A DNA stretch of 64,000 bases from Microplitis mediator (lineage: Eukaryota > Arthropoda > Insecta > Hymenoptera > Braconidae): positions 22,684,459 through 22,748,458 of the forward strand of contig NC_079969.1 in the NCBI RefSeq assembly GCF_029852145.1, in the 5' to 3' direction. Each line of letters starts with the position of its first letter. Position 1 is the stretch's first letter. The translations under genes were made by a program, and so were the position numbers. Positions 13,401-25,000 of this stretch are shown piece after piece. The notes beneath the pieces are model-generated. The model searched no databases. It saw only the letters and a program-made list of their open reading frames with translations, and was not told the DNA's origin.

Positions 13401-16400
13401 TCGTGTTTTTGCTTCTCATTATCATTCATAGCATCCGATTGTTTCATTTTATCGATTTCATTCTGAATGTCGTTAATACTCGCAACAAGCCGCTGAATTT
13501 CTTCAATACAATTTGAGTCATTAATATTTTTCGGATCATCTGTTACTTTTATTTTCCGTTCTAATGCTGCGATACGAGATTCCAGATTTTTTACACTTTC
13601 ATTCTGATTTTTTTTTGAATCTCCAATGACTCCCATTGATTTGCTTTGTCGTTTATTATTTCCAATGATAAAATTGTTATCGGTAGTGTCAAGTTCTTTA
13701 GAACCAGGGAGAGATGTATTGCTGGTTATCAATGGAGAAGTTTCTGTTAAACTTCCTTTATCAGCTTTTAATTGCTTTACTTGATGACGAATTTTATTGA
13801 CATCCTGTTTAGTTTGAGCTACGTCGTCTTTCAAGGTTTTGACATCGAGCTTTAGCTCATGAAGATCAAGACTTCCTGCAACGACAAACAATTCGAACAA
13901 TTAAAGTTGATGAATTTTTTTTCTCGCCCTAAATAGCCAAGTTGGCTGAGTAGGTTTCCTGCAATTTGATGTCAAATTGCTGCTAACTTCAAACTTTTCA
14001 ATTTTTAACTACAATATAAATTACAAGTCAGCCACAATCTGAAGACAAATTGACACAAATTTGTCATCAAGTTGCTGCAAAAAATTAAGAGCAAGTCGTT
14101 ATCAAATTGACAGCAACTTCATGTCATTTAACTTGGATGTAAAATTTTGGTAATCATCGATCAACTTGACGACAATTTGTCAGCAACTCCACCCTTTCTT
14201 TCCAGAAATGTGTAGATAATCAACTGTCGCAACTTGACGTCAATTTATTGCTCACGCATTTCACGTCAGGCTGAAGTCAACTTATGGAACGTTACCATTA
14301 ACTTGACTATCATAGTCTTTACGTGAGATTACCGCAGTAAATTGATGTCAACTTACTATCAACTTGGCTATTAGGGACTGTATACTAGATGGTAAAGGTT
14401 TTTATGTACCATGTTGACTTAATTGTGATTGCTTCATATCTTTATCTGCTGCCACCATGTAAGCGGAAGTTAATGAACTGGAAAGTATTCTTGCTATCGA
14501 TGGTTGACCTTCAGTTTCATAATTTATAGAATCATTATCACCAGTTTTACTTGGAACTGTTGGATTCTTCTTTTCTTGATCTGCTGCCACCATATAAGCG
14601 GAAGTTAATGAACCGGAAAGTATTCTTGTTAGCGATAATTGACCTTCAGTTTCATAATTTATTGAGTCATTATCACTAGTTTTACTTGGAACTGTTGGAT
14701 TCTTCTTTTCTTGATCTGCTGCCACCATATAAGCGGAAGTTAATGAACCGGAAAGTATTCTTGCTAGCGATGGCTGATTTTCAGCTTTAGAATTTATTGA
14801 ATCGTCATCATTTTCACGCGGAACTGTTGGTTTCTTCTTTTCTTGATCTGCTGCCACCATGTAAGCGGAAGTTAATGAACCGGAAAGTATTCTTGCTAGC
14901 GATGGTTGATTTTCAGTTTCATAATTTAATGAATCATTATCATCAGTTTTACTTGGAACTGTTGGATTCTTCTTTTCTTGATCTGCTGCCACCATGTAAG
15001 CGGAAGTTAATGAACTGGAAAGGATTCTTGCTAGCGATGGTTGATCTTCAGCTTTAGAATTTATTGAATCGTCATCATTTTCACGCGGAACTGTTGGATT
15101 ATTCTTTTCTTGATATGCTGCGACCATGTAAGCGGAAGTTAATGAACCGGAAAGGATTCTTGCGAGCGATGGTTGATCTTCAGCTTTAGAATTTATTGAA
15201 TCGTCATCATTTTCACGCGGAACTGGTGGATTATTCTTTTCTTGATGTGCTGCCACCATGTAAGCGGAAGTTAATGAACCGGAAAGTATTCTTGCTAGTG
15301 ATGGTTGATCCTCAGTTTTAGAATTTATTGAATCATTATCATCATTTTCACGCGGAACTGTTGGATTATTCTTTTCTTCATGTGCTGCCACCATGTAAGC
15401 GGAAGTTAACGAACCAGAAAGTATTCTTGCGAGCGATGGTTGATTTTCAGTTTTAGAATTAATTGACTGATTATCATTAGTTTTGCTTGAAGTTGATGAA
15501 TGTTCACTCATATTTAAATTTTTCATTTCAATTTCATTAGTTTTTTTAGATCTATTATCACTAGAACTTTTATTTTTTTTACTCCGTTTCCGTTTAGTCA
15601 CGTCAGATTTATCTTCGCTTTTAATTACATCTTGTAACAACGTCATTAGCTGTGATTATAAAAAAGTTCAATAAATGTGTAAATACCAGGGGTGTGCGAA
15701 TAAAATTCGAAACTTTTCGAATTATTTGAAACTTTACGATTAATTTGTCAAGCTTCGAATAATTTAATAACAATAAAATTAGCGAATTATTCAAATAATT
15801 ATGAGTTGCAAAAGTTTCGAATCATTCAAAAATTTAAATTTTTCGAATCGCATACTCGTAATAAGTACACGGGAAAAAGAATAGTGCAAAAATTAAATTA
15901 TTTTTGAGACCTAGTAATCATTACATTTTCACATAAGACTTTTTACAGTCCATAATAGCGTTTCATCTAACTAAAAATACATTAGAAACTAAAAATACAT
16001 TAAATTCGGTATCTATAACAGTAATTACACGGGCAGATTGGAACCCGACTGGTTACTGTTCTGCACCCGACTCAGTACAGTGCTGGAAAAAAATGTTCGA
16101 TTGTGATGCAGCACCACACTGATTATTGTGCAGGACCTGACTGAGCGACACGCGCACACGACTTATCAGGGTGGCCACAAAGAAATGATTTCAAAATTCC
16201 CTGATATTTCCCGGTTTTCCAGTAAAGTTTTTTACATTTTTCCCTGACTTAAAAATTTTATTCGTATCATTTAGATATTCAAAGTTTTTATTTTATTTTC
16301 ATTTTTAATAATCAAATTTGATAATTAAATCATGCGAGAAACCATAAAAAATGGCAATAAAATAAATTAATATTGCCTACTTTTGATTATTCGATGTTAA

Positions 16401-18016
16401 AAATGTATAAGTTAAAATATTTAATAAGAAATTTTATGATTTAAATAAATTCAAAATACACTGGTTACAAAAATTAAGGGATATTAAAAAAAATTCAAAT
16501 TTTTTAGTAATGTTCAAAAGTTTGTAACTCGAAGGAAAATGGTCGTACAATAAAAACAAAGAGTCAAACTGTATCTTCAAGAGTCTAGTTTTCTGATCTG
16601 GGTCTTTAAATTTTTTTATTATGTACGGTTCCGGAGCAATCAAAAATCAATCATAATTATAGAAAAAAATTTATTGAAGCTCGAAGACCGTTTTTAAGAC
16701 GAGCAAAAATTTGGTAAATTTCTGTTTCGATAGTTTTCTTAGGATTACTCCGGAACCGCACATAATAAAAAAATTTAAAGACCAGATTAGAAAACTAGAC
16801 ACTTGAAGCAACAATTTGCCTTTTTTGTTTTTGTCGTACTATCATTTTCTTTCGAGTTACAACCTGCTCAAAATAACTTTAGAATTTGAAAATTTTTAAT
16901 ATCCCTTAATTTTTATAACTAGTGTATAATTTAAAATTTTTTAAATTTTGAACTATTACAATTTAATTCCCGGATACTTTTCGAAATTTCCTGACATTTC
17001 CATGATATTTCCCGGGTGCATTAAATTCCCTGATAACTCCCGATATTCCCGGTTCGTGGCCACCCTGTTTATCACAAGTAAAAGTTGAAGTTTTTGATAC
17101 GTGGTTCTATTTTCCCACTAAAAACTAATTTTACTACTGCTCTTTTTTCCGTGTACTCAAATCTATGTAACTACCACGTACTTTACTAATTCCCTGTTCA
17201 CTTGCATCAAGTCTTTTGTTAATATTAATAATACTCCACATATCATTTAGAGGATCCGCTCGACCTGTTTTGATACGTTCAATTATTTCCGGATTAGTTG
17301 CCAAGTCTTCGAGCGATTTAAATTGTTGCTCAAGTTTTTCAACCGTGTCATTCAACTTTTTAAATCCCAGCGCACTAGGAACTAACCCGTCTTTTATCGG
17401 CTCAACAAAAATAACTGATTGACAATTATCTTCAATTCCCTTCCCAATTTTTTGTTTCAACCCTTTAGTTTTTTTTATGACTGGAGCTTCGGAATTTTTT
17501 TCTTCATTAGTAATGTCTTGTTTACTTTTACTAATTGAATTTTTAGAATCGGTTTTATAAATTTCAGCAGCTGGAATTGAAGTATCAGGAGTATGGTCAC
17601 GTTGGGTAACATTACCTTCGTTATCAGTGATACTGTACTCGTGTAAATAAACACTTGGTCCTGTATTCAATGACGAAATTATTGTCTAAATATTTTATAA
17701 ATAAATTAAAATAATAATTTAATAGTTTTATTATTTTAATATATGTATATATAAGTTATATATTTTTACTTTGAGTCGAGTTGCATCATCGCCTCGGTAT
17801 TCGACTTTTGAATTAGTCAGATTTATTTGATGAAGTAGAACATGGAGAAAATTATGAAGAATGTTTAGATTAACAGATCCTACCTATGGTAGAAAATTTT
17901 TTTAAATTTTCTGTGATATTTTAAATAATAATAAAATTTATTACCTCGGGAGTTCCAAGTGCTAAGTCAAGCATTTGAGGTAATGAGACTTGAAGACTTA
18001 CTGTATTGTGCGTCAT
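10420..18016 (-). CDS. QRICH2-like DUF4795 protein with internal 45-aa repeats
   Basis: Nine minus-strand exons: 18016-17945, 17883-17770, 17685-17182, 15649-14410, 13875-13400, 13318-13214, 12272-12007, 11116-10868, 10759-10420. Every junction is GT/AG and in phase, giving 1,121 residues. The N terminus (MLDLALGTPEVGSVNLNIL, around residues 15-33) and the later segments (LKADKEDLEDAL, NKLDRVEL, CISC, YCGGSHT) match the order of conserved blocks in QRICH2/C16orf96 proteins. Mammalian QRICH2 is needed for sperm flagellum formation; a similar role here is inference. Residues about 290-635 (exon 4) are eight copies of a serine-rich unit with core ARILSGSLTSAYMVAA. Coiled coil follows (residues about 645-925), then paired cysteines at C930/C933 and C1013/C1017 that might bind zinc. 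Introns hold at least five nested MITE or foldback insertions, none in the exons. Confidence 0.85.
11169..11975. mobile_element. 807-bp long foldback element
   Basis: Left end GGCTGCGTCATTT and right end AAATGACGCACCC, flanked by TA, and the arms pair over nearly the whole length (e.g. AAAAATGATAAGAG near 11730 against CTCTTATCATTTTT near 11415). It sits in intron 7 of the QRICH2-like gene. Confidence 0.75.
12390..13175. mobile_element. MITE (CACTGTGAAAAAT family) with two nested MITEs
   Basis: Ends GGGAGTGAATTCGGAGT and its inverse near 13130-13175 enclose two smaller inverted-repeat elements: about 12661-12791 (ends CCCTGTGGAAAAG) and about 12797-12919 (ends CCCTAGTGGAAAT). It lies in intron 6 of the QRICH2-like gene. 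A compact copy of the outer family lies at 59331-59433. Confidence 0.65.
13927..14376. mobile_element. MITE of the CAAGTTGGC family
   Basis: Ends CCCTAAATAGCCAAGTTGGC and the inverse AACTTGGCTATTAGGG border a body of repeated TTGACGNCAACTT motifs. In intron 4 of the QRICH2-like gene. Relatives: 35752-36061, 36388-37060, about 52171-52523. Confidence 0.7.
14430..15470 (-). repeat. Coding minisatellite, eight ~135-138 bp units
   Basis: Inside exon 4 of the QRICH2-like gene the unit encoding ARILSGSLTSAYMVAA plus a variable acidic spacer with PTVPRE or PTVPSK recurs eight times. Spacers alternate between an SKAE/SKTE and a YETE type, which suggests expansion by unequal exchange of pairs as well as single units. 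The reading frame is open throughout. Confidence 0.9.
15690..15862. mobile_element. Short GGGTGTGCGAAT MITE
   Basis: AGGGGTGTGCGAAT at the left faces ATTCG/CATACTCGT at the right, with TTCGAA-rich interior. It appears to be an internally deleted relative of 7178-8581 and lies in intron 3 of the QRICH2-like gene. Confidence 0.55.
16169..17058. mobile_element. CAGGGTGGCCAC element with nested foldback
   Basis: CAGGGTGGCCACAAAG and the inverse CGTGGCCACCCTG bound the element in intron 3 of the QRICH2-like gene. A TA-flanked 466-bp foldback (16459-16924, ends CACTGGTTACAAAAATTAAG) is nested inside. Confidence 0.7.
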
Positions 18017-19613
18017 TTTACTGGTTTAAATTTACAGACTGGGTTTAAATTTGCAAAAAAAAAAAATATGGTTAAAATATAACGAAGTGACAGATGTCAA
18101 ATTTTATAATTGTAATTCTTTTGTTCTGTAATTTATTATACTTTCGTTGAGTTCTTTGGAACGAATTTTGATTCGAAGTTTCAAATATTTGCAAAAGCTA
18201 AGAATTTATAGCAGGAATATTATTTTAGTAAAAAAAGCTAAATGACAACGAGGAAATTTTGATGAAAAGCTCAAAAATTTTGATACGTGTATTTTTTTTA
18301 AACGAATCAACTGAATTTGCTGGTCTATGTGACAACGCAGTTTGTTTGACTTTGAAATTAATTCAAATTTGAAATCAATTACAGTAGAAAAATTTGAAAA
18401 ATAAATGAAATTAAAATTTCCCAAGATGTAATTTTATATCAATACAAAAATTATGTTAATTTGTTAGAGTAATATATGAAGTGTTCAATTCATACTTATC
18501 GCATTAAAAAAAAAAAATTTCCGTTTACTGCGCGAGTAATACAAAACGTTGTATGACTATTGTATAAATAACATACACTGAAAAAAAAAATAACTTTTGT
18601 AATCACGAAATTTTGTTAAGTAGTGAATCAATATAAATTACATCAATAATTAAAAAAAAAAATCGGGATACTTCGAGTTGAACTTAGATTTTTTTGATTA
18701 ACAAAATGATTTGGAATGACGTAAAATTTTGGCGCTGAAAAAATATTAGATTTAAAATTTCCAACAGCATAATTTTTTATAAGAAGATACTTCGAGTTGA
18801 GCTCAGATTTTTTGAATTAAAAAAATTATTTTGAATAAAGTCGAATTTTGGCGCCAAAAAATATTAGATTTAAAATTTGCAACAGCATAATTTTTTATAA
18901 GAAGATACTTCGAGTTGAGCTCAGATTTTTTGAATTAAAAAAATTATTTTGAATGAAGTCGAATTTTGGCGCCAAAAAAATATTAGATTTAAAATTTGCA
19001 ACAGCATAATTTTTTATAAAAAGATACTTCGAGTTGAGCGCAGATTTTTTGAATTAAAAAAATTATTTTGAATAAAGTCGAATTTTGGCGCCAAAAAAAT
19101 ATCAGATTTTAAATTTTGAACAGCATAATTTTTTACAAGAAAATAAAATATTTTTAAAAGTTGTTTTTTTGTGTATCAATAATATCGATTGTCTTAATTA
19201 GTTATGGTAATATTATAAAAAAATACATCCAGTTCAGAAAGTAATTAACGTTTAATAATAAAAGAATACAAATTTTGTTCAAAGAATACAATGAAACTTA
19301 ATGTTCATTTCAAAAACCCGGTAATTCAAAAAAATAATATAACTTTTGAAAAATTATTATTTTCACAACAAAATTACTCATTAGAAACCCTAATAATTAC
19401 ATTATTTAAATGTATAATGAATTAGTTTTGAAATTACCGGTTAAATTAAATAGAATCTGTGTTACGATTTAAATCGTAAGTAAATGGTTATAATTTTAAA
19501 TTAATAGTTTATATTGAAGTATCGAAAAAATTTATATAGAAAATTTCTAGTACGTAATTTGTGTTCATTTTTACACAAAATATTTTACTGAATTTTTTTA
19601 GTCTTTTTTTTTA
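18017..19613. other. Intergenic between QRICH2-like and PARP genes
   Basis: No gene seen; the two genes face the same way (minus). Apart from the tandem array at 18660-19143, the sequence is AT-rich spacer. Confidence 0.5.
18660..19143. repeat. Four ~118-bp tandem repeats
   Basis: Units begin with GATACTTCGAGTTGA at 18667, 18786, 18904 and 19023 (spacing 119, 118, 119) and each contains GAATTTTGGCGCCAAAAAA (the first copy is diverged). Copies 2 to 4 are nearly identical. No ORF. Confidence 0.88.
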
Positions 19614-20537
19614 TCAATTAATATATTTGAACTTAACATCTACAAGATAACGAATTTTAATCTGCGCAGGATTGTAGACAATAAATTCGTCATGGATTAG
19701 ATCCGTTGAAATAGGAATTTTAATAATTGGTCCACAAGGAACTTCAACATCTGGAGAAATAATTTTGGTAAACTTGTTATCTGGAACCCGGTCTCCTCGA
19801 CCATGTATTGAATGCTTGCCATGGGGTAATTGGCGTATAGTATTTAAAGCCTCATAGCATTCCATCGTATTGCCCAGTGCGACTGTGCACAGCAAAATAA
19901 TACCATGAGATTGTTTATCATCAGCCCTGGAGTATCGAGCCGCTTTGGAAACAGTGTTGGTAAAATAAATTCCTTTGCCAAACATATTGCCAGAATTTTC
20001 TGTGTTCGGTGGATTTATTTTGAAGCCTCTTGACAAAATGGTTGCGATGTTACTCAGCTGAGACCCATGCCACAGTAACTTCTTGTTGCCAATACCACCG
20101 ACGAATCTCTCATCGTCACCGTGTCTTTGTACACAATAAACATTATTGATGTCAATTTTATAATTGCTGTGCAATGGGGACTGAGTGTTTGCAACATATG
20201 TCTGAATCAACCCAAACATCTCGGTATTTTTGCTGAGAACGTCAATTTTTGAATGCAACTCTGAGTAACAAACATCCAATAAATTTTGAGTTTGATAATT
20301 TCTTCTGCTGACCAAATTAAAATCATTGTTACGGTCGAGTATCTCTCGCGTCATTTTATACTTAAGTTTGTTAACTTCGTCTTCGGATGTAGAGTAACTT
20401 GTCATGTAATTAGTTTGATAGTAATGTTTTTCTTGAGGCCCGAAATCATAATCTTTAAATATTTCTCTCATAATATTTATGTCGAATATTTGTTTCACAA
20501 GATTTTGGACCGGTAAAGACAAAGTTGATTGAACCAT
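19614..20537 (-). CDS. Catalytic-only poly(ADP-ribose) polymerase (PARP1/2/3-like)
   Basis: A 307-residue single-exon ORF. Residues 150-300 form an ADP-ribosyltransferase domain: LLWHGS with H157, GKGIYF followed by AARY with Y202, and DEFIVY with E284 supply the H-Y-E triad of active polymerases, which transfer ADP-ribose from NAD+ to proteins. Residues about 5-120 resemble the helical regulatory domain (VQNLVKQIFDI) but are shorter and diverged. WGR, zinc-finger and BRCT domains are absent. The longer frame up to 20603 begins at TTG; a TTGCCAG acceptor sits just before 20594, and a strong donor (GTAAGT) at 21768 could end a noncoding 5' exon, so I chose ATG 20537. Upstream lies a TIR element (about 20664-21388). 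A tandem array lies downstream. Alternatively an upstream coding exon was missed. Confidence 0.8.
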   Translation of the reverse strand: MVQSTLSLPVQNLVKQIFDINIMREIFKDYDFGPQEKHYYQTNYMTSYSTSEDEVNKLKYKMTREILDRNNDFNLVSRRNYQTQNLLDVCYSELHSKIDVLSKNTEMFGLIQTYVANTQSPLHSNYKIDINNVYCVQRHGDDERFVGGIGNKKLLWHGSQLSNIATILSRGFKINPPNTENSGNMFGKGIYFTNTVSKAARYSRADDKQSHGIILLCTVALGNTMECYEALNTIRQLPHGKHSIHGRGDRVPDNKFTKIISPDVEVPCGPIIKIPISTDLIHDEFIVYNPAQIKIRYLVDVKFKYIN

Positions 20538-20663
20538 TTTGTTTTTTTGAAATCTCCACTGGTTGGAACACTTCTCTGAATTTGATGTTCTATGATCTGG
20601 CAAAATAAAAAAAAAAAAAAAAAATGTTAATAATTTTATGAATTAATAAAAAAAAAAAAATAA

Positions 20664-21388
20664 GTCTGCCGCGACGTCGTTCTATAAAAATTTCCTGTCT
20701 AATAGAATCAAGTCCACCTAGAGAGTAAGTCGCCATTGTTGTTCCCGCAACTCTTAGACAATGAGTCTAATCTCACGTCGCTACAAACCGACAATTTTCG
20801 ACGGCGTCTTACTCTCTCGGAATTCTTTAAAATATAAAACTACTGTTAAAAAAAAAAAAAAAAAAAGGCTCTCACTAATATTTAAAATCTTCACCGTTAA
20901 TTTAATGGATAATAAATTCTGAATATCGATGGTAAAGATTTTAATTTTACTACTTACTCTTGTTAATGACCTTGGTAGTGAATTTTTTATTTTTCAGTAG
21001 TAACTGTGTTGTAGAAAAATTTTTTATTGAAAGAGTTTAAATTACGGTGTATATATTTAATGCAAAAGGAATTTTTTAGGTAAAGTTTCAGAGACGCAGT
21101 GAAGAACAGTCGGAACTTTTTGGCTTCCAATGTTAATGCGTATTGCGTATTGTGGTCCCAGTAACGAGTAAGAGAATAGACCTCAAGAATTGACCCTACT
21201 ACCGAACATTTATGAACTGCGCATGCGTACAGTGGGAGTAAAAACCAACGACATCCGAAGTCGGGACAATACTTGCGTAATAATGACGTGACATTAGGCT
21301 AGTTTCCAATGAAAGGGGGTACAAATACGGCGACTCACTCGCAAGCGTCTCGGGGAATACCGTAAATATGTCGCGGCAGACTTGGACT
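20664..21388. mobile_element. TIR element upstream of PARP
   Basis: AAGTCTGCCGCGAC near 20664 is inverted as GTCGCGGCAGACTT ending near 21384. The ~720-bp body includes GC-richer tracts but no ORF of note. Confidence 0.55.
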
Positions 21389-21902
21389 GGATAATTCCAT
21401 TTTTAGCCAAGCGGCACAAAAAAAAAGATTGTTGATTTTTTATTCAAATCCAGCCAACAATTAGTTATCATGCAAGTAATTGTTAATTTAAATTCCACAG
21501 AAAGTCAATAATTTTTTTTTCTGCCGCTCAAGTGATGTAAATTTGTACATGTGTTATAACTATGATAATATTAATTCATTTTAATTATTTTTTATAAATT
21601 GATAGCTATAGCGAAGAGAGTTAGTGGTAAAAAATTACAAAATTTTTTAATAAATTTGAATCACTGCCACTGGCATTTTTACTATACAAATTGAAACATC
21701 CAGAGTTTAAAGGTTAGATTCTACTAATTAATTATTTATTAGGAAAAAGAACTGCAAAATTTACTTACTTTGTGAGGAATCTCTTGCAATGGATTTAATT
21801 ATTTCTGGACACAATGAAAAAAAATATTGAGATATCTTCAATATGTTCAGCACTTAGTAGCTAGTACAGGACAAAGTGAAAAACGGAAAATGAATTATAA
21901 TC

Positions 21903-22013
21903 AGCGCAGCCAGATCGTGCGATATTGTTACCCCTTCCCGTGGTGAAATATCATGGAATGTAATGGCAGGAGGGGGTAAAAATATCACATGATCTGGCTG
22001 AACTGTGCAGCGA
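21903..22013. mobile_element. ~110-bp MITE beside the P element
   Basis: GCAGCCAGATCGTG and the inverse CATGATCTGGCTG, followed inward by TTACCCC and GGGGTAA. It ends 8 bp before the left target duplication of the P element. Confidence 0.6.
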
Positions 22014-22028
22014 ATTTATGATATTTAA

Positions 22029-25000
22029 CACGAAGGCTAGATATAAGGAGAACGATCGGGATAGGGTTTTCAACTGTTCTGGCGTCCCTGAATATGCGTA
22101 AAGATTTTAGTTCATAAATAGCCACTGGATGGCAATTGTGTTGCAAAGATCCCTTTTAGAATACCATTGCGCATGATCACACATGATAATTTGTTATTTT
22201 TATTCTAGTAAAAAGTGTTGTTCAAACTTACTACTTTTTCTAAATAATTTTTATATAATTGTGTGAGTATATTTTGAATCAAAAATGGTGAAATGTTGTT
22301 CAGTGTTGAATTGTAAGAGTGGAAAAAAAAATGAAAGAAAAAAAAATAACGATTGCAACGTTCGACAGACTTCTCTATTCAAAATCCCCCAGGTAACCTC
22401 AAAATTTAAATTTTATAGTTTAAAATAAATTTGTTTTTAAAAGTGAAAAATAAATTATTCAACAATTTTATGTTGATATAATCATTGACCATGATATCAT
22501 ATAAACATTTATTGTTATATTTTTCAAAGGATCCTGATAAATTGCAAAAATGGAGTTCAGGGTTGTGTCAAAATTTAATTGCTAATAAATTCGTTTGTGA
22601 GTTACATTTTAATGATGATGATATTATTAAAAAAGACACAGTATCATTATCAAACAATGATAATTTTATATCAACTCGAAAAAAATATACATTAAAACCG
22701 AATGCGATACCAACAATAAATAAAACTAAAACTTCTCTGGAATGTAATTTACAGCCTAACACCGGCGACGTAAGTACAGTTATTATTTTCTCTCAAATAT
22801 TTATAGACAACTGCATTTATGTAATTGAAATCACGAAAAAAATTAACGCATGGAACTATTTCTAGAATATTTTAACGCTTGAAAATATAAATGTAAGATC
22901 TGAAGATGAAACTGTTACTGGTACTCCAGGTGTTGTCAGTGGAAATGTAAATCATGACGAAACTTCTCCTAGTCCTTTACATCTCAATAAAGAAGTAAAT
23001 ATCATCAATTAGAATTCAAATATCAAGTCTACGATGTCATTTTATCATTCATTAATTTTATTTTCTTGTCTAGTTGCCATTCGATTCTCAAAATGACGAT
23101 ACTCTAACAAAACTTACCATCGATCAATTACTAGAAGTTTTGAATACGACAATGTTACCTCAAAAATGGAGCTGGGCTGCTGATTTAACGAATTGTCAAA
23201 AAATTTTTTTATTTTACGCAGATCCTAAATCCTTGTCTTTAAGATTCCACATCAAAATTGATGAAAAATTGAATGTTTCGGTATATCATTGTAATATCTG
23301 ATATTTTTCAGGATTGAATTAATAAATGAATAAAAAATATTTATTTTTCAAACATGTAGATAACAAACATGAAAACTAACAAATCAAGTGAAATAAGAGT
23401 TGATCTTTTAGTTGATGAAGATTTTTGGGACTTACTGAATCAGATGGAGAATAGTATATTTTGTGATGGCTCAGGATTTGATTGTGAAAGGTATTAATTA
23501 ATCTTTAATAACAAATTTTTACATAAGGATAATTATTTAGTAATTTCTGATGTAAGTTTTTTATCAATATTTCCGTACCGATGACAATTTTTCAATTTCT
23601 CTTGGTAAAAACGATGTTTCTTTCATTTTCTTTAATATGGGATTAAAATTTAACCTTTTAAAACCAAACTGAAGGAAGCATTTCTGTTGGTAGATGTTCC
23701 CCAAACTGTGAAAATATCTTGACAAACCCAATGCATCGTCACTATCAAGGTACTATCCGATGTCGTTCTTGTCGAATTCTTAGACGCCAGCTACAGAATC
23801 GTGGAAGTAAATGTACGAAGAACTTGAAATTGGAATGCAATAATTTGAAACGTCAATTAACTTTGCAAAGAAGAAAATCTACACGCTTGCAGCGAAAGGT
23901 AATAAATGGAGTTATTGCTCATTTAAATATTTTCATGATATTCATGTTTTTTGACTTCTCTTTTATGTGAAGAATATTGAACTTTCCCAATTAATTGATG
24001 AACAAAAATTAAAATGTGCTGCAATTGAGGCTGAAGTTATTGAAAAAGCAATAGCTGATCTACCTGAAATTCAACAGAAAGCCGTTCGAGCTTGCTTTGA
24101 TTCAGCTAAAGTTAAAAATTCAAAGCAGAGAAGATACGATATCGAGTGGGTATATGAATGCTTACTAATGCGTATTAAAAGTGCCGCGGCATATGATCGT
24201 CTCAGAGAAAGACAAATTTTACCACTTCCTTGCAAGGATACGTTGAATTCTTATATACAAAAACTTGACAGTGCATTTGGCTTTCCTAAAGCTATTTTTG
24301 ATACTCTCAGTTATAAAGCTTCACGTATGGAAGTATATTCTAAAAGGGGTATTATGATCTCAATTTTCACCGAGTTTCAGCTTAAACATTAACATTTTAT
24401 AAGTACTCATAGTTATTAATTCGTAGCTTTGTTTCGGCTTTTCGAAATATTCCTTTTGCTATTCTGATCGTTTTTGAGTAGTTTTCTATACTTGCCTCTA
24501 CGCTTTATAACTTTTTCATTAATTCTTATGAGTAATATTTAATTTATTATATTTCTTCATCAGGTACACTCCTTATTGATGAAGTGGCCTTAAGTCAAGG
24601 AGTTAAATTAAATTCCCGAACGATGAAATTGGATGGATTTGTCGATTTGGGAGCTTTCACTCCACGACATCTTATGAACACAAGAGCCGATCATGCTCTC
24701 GTATTCATGTTTCAGCCATTTCAAGGCGATTGGGTTCAAGTTGTTGGGAGTTTCTTGAGTAAAAATTCTGTTACCAGTGATATACTGCACAAGTTAATTA
24801 TTGAGTGTACATTGCTCCTTGAGAAAGCTGGTTTTAATGTGGACTGTGTAACTACTGATGCAGCACAATGGAATCGAGGGGCCTGGAAACTGTTTGGAAT
24901 AGAAGATAAGAAATTTAGTTGTGAGCATCCTTACGATTCTACGAGACGGCTGTGGTTTGCGTCAGACTTTTGTCATTTATTGAAAAACCTGCGAAATGGT

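Noticed and set aside
14797..15057. Plus-strand frame opposite the 45-aa repeats
   Set aside because: Antisense shadow of QRICH2-like exon 4, which has full splice support.
18660..19143. CRISPR array
   Set aside because: Units are tandem without unique spacers, and the DNA is eukaryotic.
20538..20603. TTG-initiated 22-residue extension of the PARP frame
   Set aside because: No ATG, and it begins at a splice acceptor; probably 5' UTR, though a coding upstream exon cannot be excluded.
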